DNA from: Lunularia cruciata
Taxonomy: Eukaryota; Streptophyta; Marchantiopsida; Lunulariales; Lunulariaceae
Assembly: GCA_948567375.1 (NCBI GenBank)
Contig: OX419755.1
Coordinates: forward strand, 15,815,001-15,879,000
Direction: 5' to 3'
DNA: 64,000 bases
Part shown: positions 62,825-64,000 of the stretch, piece after piece
Numbering within the stretch: position 1 is the stretch's first letter
Layout: every line of letters begins with the position of its first letter
Made by a program: the position numbers and the translations under genes
The notes under the pieces: generated by a model
What the model was told of the DNA's origin: nothing
Database searches by the model: none
Seen by the model: only the letters and a program-made list of their open reading frames with translations

Positions 62825-64000
62825 CTAGGGAATAGATGGTACTTTGATGTCTAGCTCTACATCAACTCTCTCCCAATTGGAGGATAATTCTATCCTAGAG
62901 AAATAGATTGCTTGCTTTGGAGGTGATTTTCCTATTATTGGTGATTGTTCTTCCTCCCTCTCCTCTTGTATTGGCATTGCACTAGGAGTACCTTGTGAAT
63001 CTTGGTCATCTCTCTCTTCAGTTCTTGATTCTTTGTCACAATTGGAATCACTACCATTCAAAGACCCACAACTTAGGGATTAGGCTTGTATCTCTTCACA
63101 ATGTGTATGGACACCATGGCCATTTTCTGTTTGTTAGTGCTTGACCTAACAATCTTGGCAATCTTCACTCACTTCTCCATCTTTTGGTACTGTAGTATTG
63201 CTTTATTATACTCTTGACTACCTCCACAAATTTAGATTGGGCCTGATGATATCCCAATGGGTAGTGGGGCATTGAGAAGAGCTTCTTCTCTTCCTTCTAT
63301 AGTAGCTTCATCCCAATATAAAAATGCAAGACAAAGGAGTAGAGGAAGGTGTTCCCATTTGTCACCTCCTTGAAAGAGAGGTGTCCTAGACCACTAGATA
63401 ATGTGGGCTATATTTTGGTGTCTTAGGCATAGAGGAACCACACCAATCATCTACAATTGCTTGGTCAATTCTTGGATTGAATGGTAAAACATCTTTGCCC
63501 AATCTATGGATCTCCTCTCATGTAATTTTTGGAAGAAGGTGGCCGGCCCATTGTTGACATAAGTAGTCCATGTTGAATATCTTCATGAGCAATGTCACCA
63601 TGGTGCACCTAATGGGATTGTTATACCCATTGAACTACTAATCATTCTCTATATTCTTTGATTTGAACAAAGCCTCAAACTTCCACATCATGTGTCTTGG
63701 TGCTCAAAGCCACTCCTGATTGAGGTACATTGCTTCAAGCAAGAACCTTCTACCAATGTTTTCTATCCAAGCAAACACATTGCCCCACAAGTCAATGAAG
63801 TTTTGGTTCTTCTTCTCCCAGATTTCCAATACCATTGAGAGATAAGTGAAATCATAAATCCATAACAAGAACTACAATTGATTCAAATTAAGGTACTCAA
63901 GGTAACAATAATGCACCTATTTCTCCACTCTTGGAGATCTTAGTGCAAATCTAGTTGTTGTCTTTCTTCTTGTTCGGCAATATTACATTGCCCAACATTG
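62825..64000 (-). pseudogene. Diverged relative of the element C protein, N-terminal half
   Basis: Minus-strand readings from about 63660 down to 63240 give, with stops, TFFQKLHERRSIDWAKMF, then SFVLHFYIGMK, matching FFHQMFAGEAVAWAKCLHER and PFTAHFYFGLN of C5 in the same order and spacing. The acidic linker follows as an open piece at 62825-63061 (EERDDQDSQGTPS, then EEREEEQSPIIG). The divergence is much greater than among C1-C6, so this is an older branch. It runs off the window at 64000. Confidence 0.5.

Noticed and set aside
1-64000. CRISPR arrays, tRNA genes or bacterial operons
   Set aside because: No regularly spaced short repeats, no tRNA cloverleaf sequence apart from PBS complements, and no prokaryotic gene organisation.

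Overview
This window is plant-type repetitive DNA. I find no host gene. Almost everything that can be identified is LTR-retrotransposon material of the Ty3/gypsy class, inserted one into another and decayed to different degrees. A green-plant (streptophyte) host is inferred from Athila/Tat-like pol proteins, tRNA-Asp/Glu-type primer binding sites, and many C-to-T changes in CAG, CAA and CGA codons, as expected of heavily methylated plant DNA. A linear DNMT3-type methyltransferase inside one element would suit an alga, bryophyte, fern, lycophyte or gymnosperm better than a flowering plant, but I cannot name the species.

Three families are named here. Element A is a Ty3/gypsy-type element of about 10.2 kb. 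Its single reading frame encodes gag, protease, a DNMT3-like cytosine-5 DNA methyltransferase, reverse transcriptase, RNase H, integrase and a C-terminal PHD finger. Copy A2 (45032-55216) is nearly complete. A1 (1658-17414, left part outside the window) is full of stops and split by element B. A3 (34757-39070) is a 556-bp derivative that keeps only the two ends. Element B is an Athila/Tat-like element with LTRs of about 690 bp and 4-bp target duplications: one full-length copy (8787-16634), one 3' end (1-1657) and two solo LTRs. Element C has LTR-like units of about 3.75-3.8 kb, each carrying a TATA box and a long open frame for an unknown protein with a coiled-coil half. One unit (C1) is followed by a primer binding site and gag. 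Five others (C2-C6) and a short one (C7) stand alone between 5-bp target duplications.

Layout: 1-1657 end of B0; 1658-17414 A1 split by full-length B1; 17415-23641 C1 (gag, PBS, LTR) with a solo B LTR inside; 23642-25477 unassigned; 25483-29270 C2; 29474-44697 C3, which contains C4 (33860-44625), which contains A3 (with C5 inside) and a solo B LTR (with C6 inside); 44703-45027 old flank; 45032-55216 A2; 55221-64000 old AT-rich DNA with C7 and a diverged relative of the C protein. Perfect or near-perfect target duplications support the nesting order. C3 also holds a piece of large-subunit rRNA.

The most notable items are the methyltransferase plus PHD finger in one retroelement polyprotein, the unmatched ends of element A with a GGTT target, the scrambled inverted patchwork in the A2 leader, and the self-contained promoter-plus-ORF units of element C.
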